Below the pieces are notes generated by a model, which ran no database searches, was not told the origin of the DNA, and worked only from the letters and a program-made list of their open reading frames with translations. Of a DNA stretch of 64,000 nucleotides, positions 37,205 to 47,269 are shown one piece after another. Position numbers and translations under genes: made by a program. The DNA comes from Phycisphaerae bacterium. GTDB taxonomy: Bacteria; Planctomycetota; Phycisphaerae; UBA1845. The DNA lies in assembly GCA_022072505.1 (NCBI GenBank), contig JAJVHU010000013.1:62001-126000 (forward strand), in the 5' to 3' direction. Positions within the stretch are counted from its first letter, which is position 1. Every line of letters begins with the position of its first letter.

Positions 37205-39262
37205 TCATTCAGCGGGGGGCGGGAAATGCAGCACGAGGCGGGCGGCGAATTCGTCCGGCGGGGCCGTCCACGTCGAAAACGAGGCGAACTCGACGCCCGC
37301 GCCGACCTGAATCATGTTGCGCATCGCGGGAATCGCGCGATCCAGCCCGGTGGCGGCCTGCGACGGCGTGATCGCAAGCTCCACGTCCGTGATCACGCCG
37401 TCGCGCAGGACGCGGAGGATCGGTCCGACCGCGCGCCGTGAATGAAGCAGCTTGCGACGCAGGTCGTCAACCGGTTCTTCAAGACTGAGCACCTGTCCGT
37501 CCACGGCGAGGACGGAGTCGCCCTCGAGCAGCCGCGAGGCGGCCGGACCCGTCGGCTCGACTTCGACGACTCTTGCCTGTCCGGGAAACTGCTCCGAAGC
37601 GACGCTGGCGCCGATCCGCGCGAGGCGGGCGCGGGTGCGGCTGCCGATCCACGCGCTGGGGTCGAAAGGGGAGGCGCGTCCGGCCTGGTACTCGTTGATC
37701 CACCTCGCCAGGACGGCGGCCGCCAGCGCCGGTTGCGCGACGGCGAGCGACGTCGATCGGATCGGCCGCCCGGCGCCGGCGTTCATCGGCGGCGCCGCGC
37801 CAAGCGCGGGACGCAGATCGTGATAGGCTTCGATCAGAGCGCGAAGATGCTCGGACGACAGCGCGATGACCAGCCAGCGGTCGAGCGGGGCGAAGCAGGG
37901 GGCGAGTTGGATCGGGTCCGCGTCCGGATCGCCCGCTCCGTCATCGGACGCGATCCGCCAGCGCACGCCGGTGACGGGGACGCCGAAATGATCCGTCGTG
38001 GAAACATCGGCGCGAAGCGCCGCGACGGTCGCCGAGGCGTCGTCCGTATTCAGGCCCCGGGGGGCCTCTTCCGCGTGCGCCTGCAGGATCGTCGAGAGCG
38101 AGGCCGCGACAACCGCGGCGTCGTCGCATTCGAGAAACGCGGCGAACTGCGGAAAGGACGGCTGCTCCGCCTCGGGGCGCCCCCACACCAGAACCACCGG
38201 GGGCCGCGTCTGCGAGATCACCTCCGTCAGCGCGGCGCGCAGCGGCAGCGCGATTTCGATCCGCTGCATCATGACGCTGGACGGATCCGCGTCCACCAGT
38301 TCAAGCAATCCCTGAACGTTCTCGCGCCAGTCCGACGTCATCGCCCACGCCGCCAGGGTCGTCGCCGGGAGACGCCGGATCAGGTCGTGCGCCGCACGCG
38401 AAGACGGAGCGTGCGACTGAGGATCGGGCATCTTCGCCCGAAGGTCGATCTCCAGCGCGGCGCCCGACTCATGCACGGAAACCACCGCCATCTCGAAGCC
38501 GAACTCCACCCGCATCGGTTCGACCGCGCCGACCGGCTGAGCCGCGGTCCGGCGAAGCCCCACGCGCAGCAACGTCGGCGCCTTGAGCGGACCGGCAAGA
38601 CGCCGGAACACCGGATCCGCGGACCACCCCGCCTCCCTGCGGCTGCGCAACTGCGTCACGACGCCGTCAAACAGCGCCTGCGGGGCGGTGTTGCGAACGA
38701 CCGCGACCAGATTCTCGCGCGTCGCGACGCGGAAACGTCCGCTGTCGAAGACGAGGGTTCGCTCTTCCCGCGTCACTTTCGTGCGCCGTGACGGTGGGAA
38801 CCACGCCGTCAGGAGTTCGTCGCCGGGAATCCGCAGGAGGATCACGGCTCCGTCGAGTTCGCGCCACGACGGCGCCGCCCAGATCGCCGGGCACGACAGG
38901 ATCCGATCCAGCAGCTTTGCCTCCGTCACCCCCAGCAGCGCTCCCACGCTTCGGGACAGATCCGCCCCGGGCGCCACCTGAGCGCCGCGCCCCGCGAAAA
39001 ACGAGATCGCGTTCATCACGCGCGTCCGGCGAAGCGCCGTGTCCAGCGACGAAAGCCGGGACGTCTCGATGAAAAACTCCGCCGTCGCGGGAACCCACCC
39101 CGACAGTGTCGCGTCAGGAGTCGGCCCGGATTGCGCCGGAACAGGCGACGCAAGTCCGCCAGACCCCGCGGGATCGGCGCCAAGCAAAAGATGCATTAGG
39201 ATGTTGACGCAAACCGCGGTCACGACAGGCATTGTAACCGATGATCCGACGGCAGCCTTCAC
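37205..39262 (-). CDS. Secreted hypothetical protein with C-terminal PDZ domain
   Basis: Signal/TM N-terminus; C-terminal ARVVEVEPTGPAASRLLEGDSVLAVDGQVLSLEEPVDDLRRKL. Confidence 0.6.
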   Translation of the reverse strand: MKAAVGSSVTMPVVTAVCVNILMHLLLGADPAGSGGLASPVPAQSGPTPDATLSGWVPATAEFFIETSRLSSLDTALRRTRVMNAISFFAGRGAQVAPGADLSRSVGALLGVTEAKLLDRILSCPAIWAAPSWRELDGAVILLRIPGDELLTAWFPPSRRTKVTREERTLVFDSGRFRVATRENLVAVVRNTAPQALFDGVVTQLRSRREAGWSADPVFRRLAGPLKAPTLLRVGLRRTAAQPVGAVEPMRVEFGFEMAVVSVHESGAALEIDLRAKMPDPQSHAPSSRAAHDLIRRLPATTLAAWAMTSDWRENVQGLLELVDADPSSVMMQRIEIALPLRAALTEVISQTRPPVVLVWGRPEAEQPSFPQFAAFLECDDAAVVAASLSTILQAHAEEAPRGLNTDDASATVAALRADVSTTDHFGVPVTGVRWRIASDDGAGDPDADPIQLAPCFAPLDRWLVIALSSEHLRALIEAYHDLRPALGAAPPMNAGAGRPIRSTSLAVAQPALAAAVLARWINEYQAGRASPFDPSAWIGSRTRARLARIGASVASEQFPGQARVVEVEPTGPAASRLLEGDSVLAVDGQVLSLEEPVDDLRRKLLHSRRAVGPILRVLRDGVITDVELAITPSQAATGLDRAIPAMRNMIQVGAGVEFASFSTWTAPPDEFAARLVLHFPPPAE

Positions 39263-39264
39263 GG

Positions 39265-39530
39265 CCGAGCGTCGTCGTCCCGTGAGGATCCTCCGAGCGT
39301 CTTTGACGCGGTTTCAAAACCGAGCCGCGCCCGTCAGGAAGCGTTCTTTTTCCCGTCTGCACCGGTGGTTTTGCAACAGCGTCGTCGCTCCCGAAGATTG
39401 TCCGAGCGTCGTTGCCCCGTGAGGATCGTCCGAGCGTCTCAGCCCCGGCAGGGGCGCTGGAAAACAGCCCAGCACGCCAGTGCTGGGAAACCGTCGCCGA
39501 TGACCCGAAAGTCCCGGAGGGACGACAGAA
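39265..39530. repeat. Mosaic of degenerate intergenic repeats
   Basis: CCGAGCGTCGTCGTCCCGTGAGGATCCT at 39265 recurs as CCGAGCGTCGTTGCCCCGTGAGGATCGT at about 39402, further partial copies between; hairpin CCCAGCA-CGCCAG-TGCTGGG at 39468-39487. Confidence 0.7.
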
Positions 39531-39696
39531 GTTCGGGAGCAAGGGAAACCGCCGCGCCGCCGATCGCCGTCCCTCCCAGGCATCATCGCACGTCGCGTCA
39601 CAACGACCGAATATCCGGAACGCAGAGCGCCGGAGTCCGTCGGAGACTCGGGAACGCCGGAAAGGTCCGCCTCGGTCGGGCCCGCAGCACGGACCG

Positions 39697-40284
39697 TCAG
39701 CGAGTGCCGTCCGCCGCGGAATCCGGAACCGCCGCGGGCGCGTCAGGGGGAGGAGAAAACTCGTTGAACAACTCGCGGGCCGTGCCCTCGATCCCCTCGC
39801 GAAGCGGACTCGTGCCCCAGCGGGTCTTCTGCCACTCCGCATAAATGTCGTCGAGCGTCTTCTGCCACGCGTCAACCGGATCCTCGGGTTCCAGCGGGGC
39901 GGAATCGAGATCATCCGGAACGGGTTCACCGGGCACAACGACGCCGGCGACGACGTGAGCTTTGCCGCGCCCCCACGGACCGTAAACGAGGAACGCAAGC
40001 GCCGCCGCCGCGGCAAGCGCCGCCGTCAGCACCAGCGTCCGGCGCCGCCGGGATCGCGGAGCAGCCGGCAGGCACGCCATCAAACGATCCGTGAAGTCGT
40101 CGCAAAGCGGCTCGGGCTCATCAATTTCCGAAACAAGGACATGCTCGACCACCTCGAGAAGGGCAAGCTGCCGGCGGCAATCCTCGCACTCGATGCGGTG
40201 GGCCGCCAACTCGGTCGCCAAGCCGGGCGGCAGATCGCCGTCCAGATGAGCGTCAAAAAGATGCTGAGCTTGCTCGCAGTTCAT
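39697..40284 (-). CDS. Zinc-finger anti-sigma factor
   Basis: MNCEQAQHLFDAHLDGDLPPGLATELAAHRIECEDCRRQL (zf-HC2 type) plus one TM; downstream of ECF sigma. Confidence 0.8.
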   Translation of the reverse strand: MNCEQAQHLFDAHLDGDLPPGLATELAAHRIECEDCRRQLALLEVVEHVLVSEIDEPEPLCDDFTDRLMACLPAAPRSRRRRTLVLTAALAAAAALAFLVYGPWGRGKAHVVAGVVVPGEPVPDDLDSAPLEPEDPVDAWQKTLDDIYAEWQKTRWGTSPLREGIEGTARELFNEFSPPPDAPAAVPDSAADGTR

Positions 40285-40391
40285 TCCTGACTCACACCTC
40301 GCGCTTCGACCTGTCGCGCCGCCCAGCCGGCCGCGGCGCCGCGGCGATCCGTCGAACGCTCGCGCGAGGCGTCGCCCGCGTGCGTCCGGCG

Positions 40392-41018
40392 TCACCCGGC
40401 GGCGATCCGCATCCGACCTGAAGCGGCCGCTTCCTGTCCGAATTTCCCCGCCAGCAGATCCTTCAACCGCGCTCGAGCGCGGTGCAGATGGCTTTTCACC
40501 GTCGCCACCGGAACCTGCATGATTTCCGCGATTTCCTGACAATTCTGATCCTGCCGGTAAAACAGCAGCACCGCCGCCTTCTGTGGCGTCGTCAACCCGT
40601 CGACCGCCTCCCAGACTGCGTGACGGGCTTCACGAGCGGCTTCGGACTCGGCCAACTGCTCCTCCGGCCCGTCGTCCACGCTGCCCAGCGTGTTGAACTC
40701 CAGTTCCGTCGTCACCGTCTTGCGGCGACGCAGCGTATTCAGGCAGACCCGGTATGCGATCGTGAACAACCACGTGCTGAACCGATACTGCGTCGAAAAC
40801 GTGTCCAGCGCCGAGAACGCCCGGAGGAACGCCTCCTGACACACCTCCTCGGAGTCGTGATGATGCCCCATCACCCGGTGAACGAAAGCGTAAAGGCGAT
40901 CCTTGTGCAGATCCACCAACACGCGCGTCGCCCGGCGATCGCCGCGTCGAGTCTTCTCGACCAGCGCCGCCTCTTCCGCCCGACTCATCCCTTTCGAGGC
41001 CTCGGTGAACGTTGTCAT
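40392..41018 (-). CDS. ECF-type RNA polymerase sigma factor
   Basis: YAFVHRVMGHHHDSEEVCQEAFLRAFSALDTFSTQYRFSTWLFTIAYRVCLN; QNCQEIAEIMQVPVATVKSHLHRARARLK. Confidence 0.93.
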   Translation of the reverse strand: MTTFTEASKGMSRAEEAALVEKTRRGDRRATRVLVDLHKDRLYAFVHRVMGHHHDSEEVCQEAFLRAFSALDTFSTQYRFSTWLFTIAYRVCLNTLRRRKTVTTELEFNTLGSVDDGPEEQLAESEAAREARHAVWEAVDGLTTPQKAAVLLFYRQDQNCQEIAEIMQVPVATVKSHLHRARARLKDLLAGKFGQEAAASGRMRIAAG

Positions 41019-41168
41019 CTCACCATCCTCACCTTATTATACCAGTCCCCCGGACGCGCGCCGCAGGCGGAGGCTCATCCTGACATCCGCCAGGCTTGCT
41101 CCGGCGGACCCGATCGTCCGCGCGATCGTTCGCAGGACCGCACTCAACCCTTTGTCAGTCAACGTTTT

Positions 41169-41639
41169 ATGTCGAAAAAACCGGAATCGCCGTCGGCGGT
41201 TTGCCGCAACCGGAACGCGGCGTTCAAATTCGAGATCCTCGAAAAAACCGAGTGCGGCATCATGCTCCTGGGCAGCGAGGTCAAGTCGCTGCGAACCGGC
41301 CGGGCGTCGCTCGACGAGGCTTTCGCCCGTTTCCGGGAAGGCGCGCTCTGGCTTTTTGCCTTCCACATCCCCCCGTATGAGCAGGCCGGTCCGGCGAATC
41401 ACGAGCCCGCCCGTCCCCGCAAACTTCTTCTTAAACGATCGGAACTGCTCCGTATTGAGGCGAAACTCCAGCAAAAAGGACTGACCCTCATTCCGACGGC
41501 CGCGTACTTCAACGATCGCGGTCTGCTCAAGATCACCCTGGGACTTGCCCGGGGGAAAAAGCTGCACGACCGCCGCCAGTCCCTCCGAGAACGCGACGAC
41601 CGTCGCCAGATGCAGCGCGCCGAACGTCGTGGACGCTGA
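41169..41639 (+). CDS. smpB: SsrA-binding protein SmpB
   Basis: RNRNAAFKFEILEKTECGIMLLGSEVKSLRTGRASLDEAFARF; KKLHDRRQSLRERDDRRQMQRA. Confidence 0.93.
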   Translation: MSKKPESPSAVCRNRNAAFKFEILEKTECGIMLLGSEVKSLRTGRASLDEAFARFREGALWLFAFHIPPYEQAGPANHEPARPRKLLLKRSELLRIEAKLQQKGLTLIPTAAYFNDRGLLKITLGLARGKKLHDRRQSLRERDDRRQMQRAERRGR

Positions 41640-41671
41640 TTCCCCACCTTTATTATCGGTTGTCAGGAAAA

Positions 41672-41703
41672 GGGGCGTCCAGCAAGATCGGCCGGAACGC
41701 CCC
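41672..41703. terminator. Bidirectional intrinsic terminator between convergent genes
   Basis: GGGGCGT...ACGCCCC stem; AAAA on the left flank (T-run on minus strand) and GTTTCT on the right. Confidence 0.65.
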
Positions 41704-41744
41704 GTTTCTAACGATCCCTGTGCTCTGCGAACCGCGACCGCCCG

Positions 41745-43598
41745 TTACGGGTGGGTCTTCGACTCCGGGGACGCCTTCGTTTCCGGCGAAGCCTTCGCGT
41801 CGCCGGGCTTGGCGCCGTTGGCGGCAGCCGCCTTGGTGTCCGCGCCGGGCTTCGCGCCGTCCGCCGGAGGCGCGGGCTTGTCCGCACCCGTCTTCGGCGC
41901 CGACGCCGTGGTGGAAAGCCCCAGCAACTGGTCGAGCGTCTTCTTCATGTCGCCTTCGAGCGTTCCGGCGTTGCCGAGAATGCACTTCTCAACATTGCCG
42001 GTCTTGCCGAGCACGAAGAGCGCCGGGTAACTCTGGACCTTGAACTCCTTCGCGGCCTTGTTCTCCAGGTCGATGACGAGTTCGGCGTTGAGGTTGTTCG
42101 CCTTGACGAACTCCTTGATTTCGTCCTCGGTGAACGCCTTGGCGCGCTTCGAGGCGACGTTGACCCAGCGGACGTTCTTGCCCGAATACTGCTCGTGCAG
42201 CTTCTCGAGGCGCGGCATCTGAAGCTTGCAGAAACCGCAGTCGGCCGCCCAGAAGTTGAGCACGATCGGGCCTTCGGCGGACTTGAGCGTGTCGTTCGAC
42301 ACCGGCTTGCCGTCCGTGGAGACCAGCGAGAACGACGGTGCGGGCTTTCCGACGAGCTTTTCCGGCTCGCGGAGCGGCGGCTTCGGCGGCGCCTTGATCG
42401 GAATCATCAGCGTGGGCTGCTCCTTGTCGTCGGTCTTGAGCGTCAGGGCGATGTCGCTCTCCTCGGGCACGACGAACTCGGACGGGAACTCGACCTCGAT
42501 GGTGTAGATCTTCCCGGGCGAGGTTTCGGTCACCTTGGCGGTGATGCGTTCGTCGTTGATCGAGGCTTCCGTGACCTTGACGGGCGTCTCGCCGTTGTTG
42601 GTGAGGCGGACCGGGTACTTCGGAAGGCGGGAGTTGTACACGATGCTCGGCGGACGAAGCGCGAGGCGGGGCGGGACGACGGCGTTGATCCGGACCGGAA
42701 TCTCCTTCTTGTCCTCGAAGTTGGTGGCGAGCTTGACCTCGCCGTTGAGCGTGCCTTCCTTCAGCGGCGGCACGGTGACGACGCGCAGCTCGTAGACCTT
42801 GCCCGGTTCCTTTTCGACCAGTTCGGTCTTGTAAGGAAGTTCCTCGTTGACGCCGGTCAGCTTCAGCTCCAGCGGTTTCTCATCGTTGTTCTTGATCGTG
42901 ATCGTCTTCTCAACCGAGTCGGTGGACTTGAGGCTGCCGAAGCTGATGCTCGGCGTGCTCAGCTCGATGCGCTGCTTGGCGACGCCCTGAAGGGTCAGCT
43001 TGATTTTGCTGTTGTCCTTCTCGTTCGTCGTGACGTCGATGCTCTTCGAGAACTTTCCGTTCAGCGTCTCGCTCTTGAGACTGAAAGGGAACTCGCCGGT
43101 TTCGCCGGGCTTGATGACCTTGGGCGACTCGCCGGCGGCGGTGCATCCACATGCGGGCTTGACGCCGCGGATTTCGAGCGGTTCGGTGCCCTGGTTGGTG
43201 ATCTTGAAGGCGTGCTTCAGGAGCGGTCCCGCCCAGACCTCGCCGAAGTCGTAGGTCATGGCATCGACGACGGCCTTGACGTTCGACGAAAGCGGACCCG
43301 CGGGGGCGGTCTCTTTTCCGGCGCCGACGGTGGCGGGCTTGTCCGCCTTGGGTTCCTTGTCCCCGGCGGCGCGAGCCTCCTCTCGCTCCTTCTTCTTCTT
43401 GGCTTTTTCAGCCGGATCCTGCTGGGCCTTAGCCGGCGCCGCGTGGTCATGCCCGGCGTGGTCATGCCCGGCGTGGTCGTCCTGCGCCTGAGCACGGACG
43501 GGCGACCCCAGGAAAAGAGCGCCGACGATCGCGGCGACGATCCCCCCTCGTTTCAAAATCATCCCCGTGCGGGTTTTCGCAATAAGCTCCCTCGCCAT
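41745..43598 (-). CDS. DUF1573-repeat protein with C-terminal thioredoxin/TlpA-like domain and His-rich N-terminus
   Basis: YDFGEVWAGPLLKHAFKITNQGTEPLEIRGVKPACGCTAA; VLNFWAADCGFCKLQMPRLEKL; DDHAGHDHAGHDHAAPA. Confidence 0.85.
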   Translation of the reverse strand: MARELIAKTRTGMILKRGGIVAAIVGALFLGSPVRAQAQDDHAGHDHAGHDHAAPAKAQQDPAEKAKKKKEREEARAAGDKEPKADKPATVGAGKETAPAGPLSSNVKAVVDAMTYDFGEVWAGPLLKHAFKITNQGTEPLEIRGVKPACGCTAAGESPKVIKPGETGEFPFSLKSETLNGKFSKSIDVTTNEKDNSKIKLTLQGVAKQRIELSTPSISFGSLKSTDSVEKTITIKNNDEKPLELKLTGVNEELPYKTELVEKEPGKVYELRVVTVPPLKEGTLNGEVKLATNFEDKKEIPVRINAVVPPRLALRPPSIVYNSRLPKYPVRLTNNGETPVKVTEASINDERITAKVTETSPGKIYTIEVEFPSEFVVPEESDIALTLKTDDKEQPTLMIPIKAPPKPPLREPEKLVGKPAPSFSLVSTDGKPVSNDTLKSAEGPIVLNFWAADCGFCKLQMPRLEKLHEQYSGKNVRWVNVASKRAKAFTEDEIKEFVKANNLNAELVIDLENKAAKEFKVQSYPALFVLGKTGNVEKCILGNAGTLEGDMKKTLDQLLGLSTTASAPKTGADKPAPPADGAKPGADTKAAAANGAKPGDAKASPETKASPESKTHP

Positions 43599-43870
43599 CT
43601 TCTGCCTTGCCTTTCAGTTAACCTTTTGAACTAGAATAACTTGTACCGATCACGCCGGGTGGACGACCTGCCTCCCGAGCTGAATATCCACCGGCTTCCG
43701 GTCTTGACCGCAACCGAAGGTGTACCGGAGTTGTATCGGTGGATGAGGCGTCATTTCAACCCCGAAGCGGGTCATGTTGCGCCCGCGTTACGCGCCGCCC
43801 GGGCGCCCGCCCCGCCGCCCGCTTCGCAACATCCTGACCTGCCTCAGGTTCGGTGCAGTCTCCGGGCGGA

Positions 43871-43898
43871 TTGCATCCGAAGGGGATCTTGTTATGAT
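43871..43898 (+). promoter_or_regulatory. Putative sigma-70 promoter upstream of rpmH
   Basis: TTGCAT-N16-TATGAT. Confidence 0.5.
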
Positions 43899-43962
43899 GC
43901 CCGGCTCGCTCGCCGGAAGGCGTGGAGCCGGATCGGCGAGGGCGACGCATGAGGTCGAGGTT

Positions 43963-44109
43963 ATGCATTATCCAAGGCGCAACAGCAGGATCAAGCGGAA
44001 GAGGACGCACGGGTTCCGGGCGAGGATGCGGACGTCGAAGGGGCGCAAGCTGATCAACCGGAAACGTCGTCACGGTTTTCACAGCGTAGGCGTTTCCTCT
44101 AAGGGCTGA
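43963..44109 (+). CDS. rpmH: 50S ribosomal protein bL34
   Basis: 48 aa MHYPRRNSRIKRKRTHGFRARMRTSKGRKLINRKRRHGFHSVGVSSKG; KRKRTHGFRARM...GRKLINRKRRHG is the L34 core. Confidence 0.88.
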   Translation: MHYPRRNSRIKRKRTHGFRARMRTSKGRKLINRKRRHGFHSVGVSSKG

Positions 44110-44372
44110 CGCCCGCGCTTCGAGTCGGGTGAATCCGGATTCGGCGGGCGAAGTCGGCGCGTCTGGATCTGCACATATCAGAACCGGCGTGTGCAAGTAA
44201 AGCGGCATTTCGGATTTCAGGGCTGTCACGGCGCGGAACAGAAGCGGGCGCCGATCGACGGCGGATCAGCAGCGCTTCTGAAGACCCTCCACGGCGGCGG
44301 TTTCTTCCCGGACCCGCCTCCTCCTCCGCGAACACGGCGACCTCGCGGAACTTCAAAGACATCAGGGCGAAC

Positions 44373-46118
44373 ATGGTTGACTTCAATCTCATCAACGATC
44401 TTGACAAGGGCAGCGACGATCTGGACGCCCAGCTTCGATCCATCTTCGGCGGTGACGACTCGGACAACTCGGTCGGGACGCTGACGTGTCCGGCGGAGAC
44501 GGAGTTCCGCCCCGGAACGATCCTGACCGGGCGCGTCGTCGGCCGGGCGGGCGACGACATCGTGGTGGACGTCGGGCTTAAGAGCGAGGGCATCGTCCCG
44601 GCGACGGAGTGGGACGACGCGCGGTCGGTCGAGCCCGGAGCGGAGGTCCAGGTCTGGCTGGAGGCGGTGGAGTCCGAGTCGGACGGTCACATCGTCCTGT
44701 CGAAGCGCAAAGCGGACCGGATCATCAACTGGCAGCGGATCGTGGACACCAAGCATGAGGGCGACCTCGTCGAGGGCACGGTCATGCGGAAGATCAAAGG
44801 CGGGTTGCTGGTGGACATCGGCTACCCGGTGTTCCTGCCGGCGTCGCAGGTGGACATCCGTCGCCCGGGCGACATCGGCGAATTGATCGGGCAGCGGGTC
44901 GAGGCGGTCATTCTGAAGGTGGACGTCGAGCGTCGCAACATCGTGATCTCCCGCCGCAAGCTGATCGAGGAGAGCCGGAACGCGGCGAAGGAGGCGTTGT
45001 TCTCCAGCCTGGTCGAAGGACAGGTCCGCAAGGGCATCGTCAAGAACATCGCGGATTTCGGGGCGTTCGTGGATCTGGGCGGGATCGACGGTCTGCTGCA
45101 CATCACGGACATGAGCTGGGACCGCATCGGTCACCCGAGCGAGCTGCTGCGGATCGACGACGAGATCGAGGTGAAGGTTCTGAACATCGACCGGGACCGG
45201 GAGAAGATCGCGCTGGGCCTCAAGCAGCTCGCGGCGAATCCGTGGGACCAGATCGAGCAGAACTACCCGGTGGGGCGGCGAATCAAGGGCGAAGTGGTCA
45301 ACATCATGAACTACGGCGCCTTCGTGAAGCTGGAGCCGGGGGTCGAGGGGCTGGTGCATATCAGCGAGATGAGCTGGACGCGGCGGATCAATCACCCGTC
45401 GGAAGTGCTCAACGCGGGGGACGTGATCGACGTGGTGGTGCTGGAGATCAACAAGGACAAGCAGGAGATCTCGCTGGGCATCAAGCAGACGCAGGTCAAC
45501 CCGTGGACGCAGGTGGCGCAGAAGTATCCGCCGAACACGCGGGTCAAGGGGCGCGTCCGGAACATCACAAACTACGGCGCGTTCATCGAGATCGAGGAGG
45601 GGGTGGACGGGCTGCTGCACGTTTCGGACCTGAGCTGGACCAAGAAGATCACGCATCCGTCCGAGATTCTCAAGAAGGGCGAGGAGATCGAATGCGTGGT
45701 CCTCAAAGTGGACGAGGACAACCAGCGGATCGCGCTGGGCCTCAAGCAGCTTCACGAGGATCCGTGGGTCCGCGCCGTGCCCGAAAACTACATTCCCGGG
45801 CAGATCGTCGAGGGCACGGTCACGAAGATCACCAACTTCGGGGTCTTCGTCGAACTGGAAGAGGACCTTGAAGGACTGTTGCACGTCAGCGAACTGGCCG
45901 ATCATAAGGTCGAAGACCCGCATCAGGAGGTGAAGCTCGGCGACCGTCTGCAGGTGAAGATCCTGCGGGTGGATCCGGTGGACCGGAAGATCGGTCTGTC
46001 GAAGAAGCGCGCCGAGTGGAGCGCGGATCAGGACCAGGAAAGCGTTCAGGAGCGTCGTCCGAAGCCGCGTCGCGGCGGTCTGCACACGGACGGCGACCAG
46101 CAGATGGGCCTGATCTAA
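44373..46118 (+). CDS. rpsA: 30S ribosomal protein S1
   Basis: Five or more S1 repeats (VKGRVRNITNYGAFIEIEEGVDGLLHVSDLSWTKKITHPSEI). Confidence 0.93.
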   Translation: MVDFNLINDLDKGSDDLDAQLRSIFGGDDSDNSVGTLTCPAETEFRPGTILTGRVVGRAGDDIVVDVGLKSEGIVPATEWDDARSVEPGAEVQVWLEAVESESDGHIVLSKRKADRIINWQRIVDTKHEGDLVEGTVMRKIKGGLLVDIGYPVFLPASQVDIRRPGDIGELIGQRVEAVILKVDVERRNIVISRRKLIEESRNAAKEALFSSLVEGQVRKGIVKNIADFGAFVDLGGIDGLLHITDMSWDRIGHPSELLRIDDEIEVKVLNIDRDREKIALGLKQLAANPWDQIEQNYPVGRRIKGEVVNIMNYGAFVKLEPGVEGLVHISEMSWTRRINHPSEVLNAGDVIDVVVLEINKDKQEISLGIKQTQVNPWTQVAQKYPPNTRVKGRVRNITNYGAFIEIEEGVDGLLHVSDLSWTKKITHPSEILKKGEEIECVVLKVDEDNQRIALGLKQLHEDPWVRAVPENYIPGQIVEGTVTKITNFGVFVELEEDLEGLLHVSELADHKVEDPHQEVKLGDRLQVKILRVDPVDRKIGLSKKRAEWSADQDQESVQERRPKPRRGGLHTDGDQQMGLI

Positions 46119-46327
46119 GACGGCGCGTTCGCCGCGGGTCAAGAGCGACGAAACCCGGAACGATTCCGGCCGGGGCGGGTTCGCGCCCTGATCGAAGATC
46201 ATCGGTTCGTGTTTTCGGCAAATTCGCCTCAACTGATCCGCCCGAGGAGGTCGATCCGACGTGGGGGTTCCAGTGACTTCGTATTGCCTGCGCGGCGGCG
46301 CGCCGCCCGCGCCGGTCGAGGGCGCCC

Positions 46328-47203
46328 ATGATCGTCGATTCCGGTCTCCAGACGTATCTGAAACAGATCAATCAGTCGTACCTGCTCTCCCCTGAGGAGG
46401 AGCGGGGGCTCGCGGAGCAGGTTCGGTATGCGCGGACCGCGGCGGAGCGTTTCCGCAGCGGAGAGATTTCGCTGGTCGAACGTGACGAAGCGGAGCATCA
46501 GGCCAACGTCGCGCGGGAGAGGATGGTGCGGGCGAACCTGCGCCTGGTGGTCAACATCGCGAAGAAATACGCGAAGCGCGGCATGCCGCTGGCGGACGTG
46601 ATCAATGAGGGGAACCTCGGTCTGATCCGGGCGGTCGAGGGTTATGACCCGGACCAGAACACGCGTTTCAGCACCTACGCCTCGTGGTGGATCAAGCAGG
46701 CGATCAAGCGCAGCCTGATCAACGGCGACAAAGCGGTGCATATCCCGGCGTACATGGTCGAACTGATTTCCCGGTACCGGCGGGCGGTCGAGTCGTTCCG
46801 CGATCGGGAAAAGCGTCAGCCGACGACGGCGGAGCTGGCGGAGTTCCTGAAGATGCCGGAGCGGAAGATCCGGCACATTCAGAACGCGGTGAAGGCGGTG
46901 AGCATCACGGCGGGGGACGGGGATGATCCGAATCATCCGTCGCTGACGGACTCGCTGGCGGACCCGAACGCGTACGCGCCGCAGGACGCGATGGCGCTTG
47001 AGGGAGATGCGACGCGGTTGACGGCGCTGCTGGATCAGCTTGACGAGCGCGAGGTCGAGATTCTCAAGTACCGTTACGGTCTCGACGGGTCCGCGCCGCT
47101 GACGCTGAAGCAGATCGGGGCGCGGATCGGACTGACGCGTGAGCGCGTGCGTCAGATCGAGCGGGACGCCCTGCGGAAACTGGCGATCCAGTACGAAGCG
47201 TGA
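46328..47203 (+). CDS. Sigma-70 family RNA polymerase sigma factor (group 1/2-like, short N-terminus)
   Basis: LLSPEEERGLAEQV, ANLRLVVNIAKKYAKRGMPLADVINEGNLGLIRAVEGYDPDQNTRFSTYASWWIKQAI, TLKQIGARIGLTRERVRQIERDALRKL. Confidence 0.92.
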   Translation: MIVDSGLQTYLKQINQSYLLSPEEERGLAEQVRYARTAAERFRSGEISLVERDEAEHQANVARERMVRANLRLVVNIAKKYAKRGMPLADVINEGNLGLIRAVEGYDPDQNTRFSTYASWWIKQAIKRSLINGDKAVHIPAYMVELISRYRRAVESFRDREKRQPTTAELAEFLKMPERKIRHIQNAVKAVSITAGDGDDPNHPSLTDSLADPNAYAPQDAMALEGDATRLTALLDQLDEREVEILKYRYGLDGSAPLTLKQIGARIGLTRERVRQIERDALRKLAIQYEA

Positions 47204-47269
47204 CCGTGCCGGGATCCGCACCCGCGCCGGGGTGCGCGCCGGCGGGGGGACGGTCGCCGCCCCGCCGTC

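Noticed and set aside
39265-39560. CRISPR array
   Set aside because: Units are degenerate, spacing irregular, no cas genes; better described as mosaic dispersed repeats.
43641-43952. 103-aa ORF upstream of rpmH
   Set aside because: No recognisable motifs, overlaps the rpmH promoter candidate; likely non-coding.
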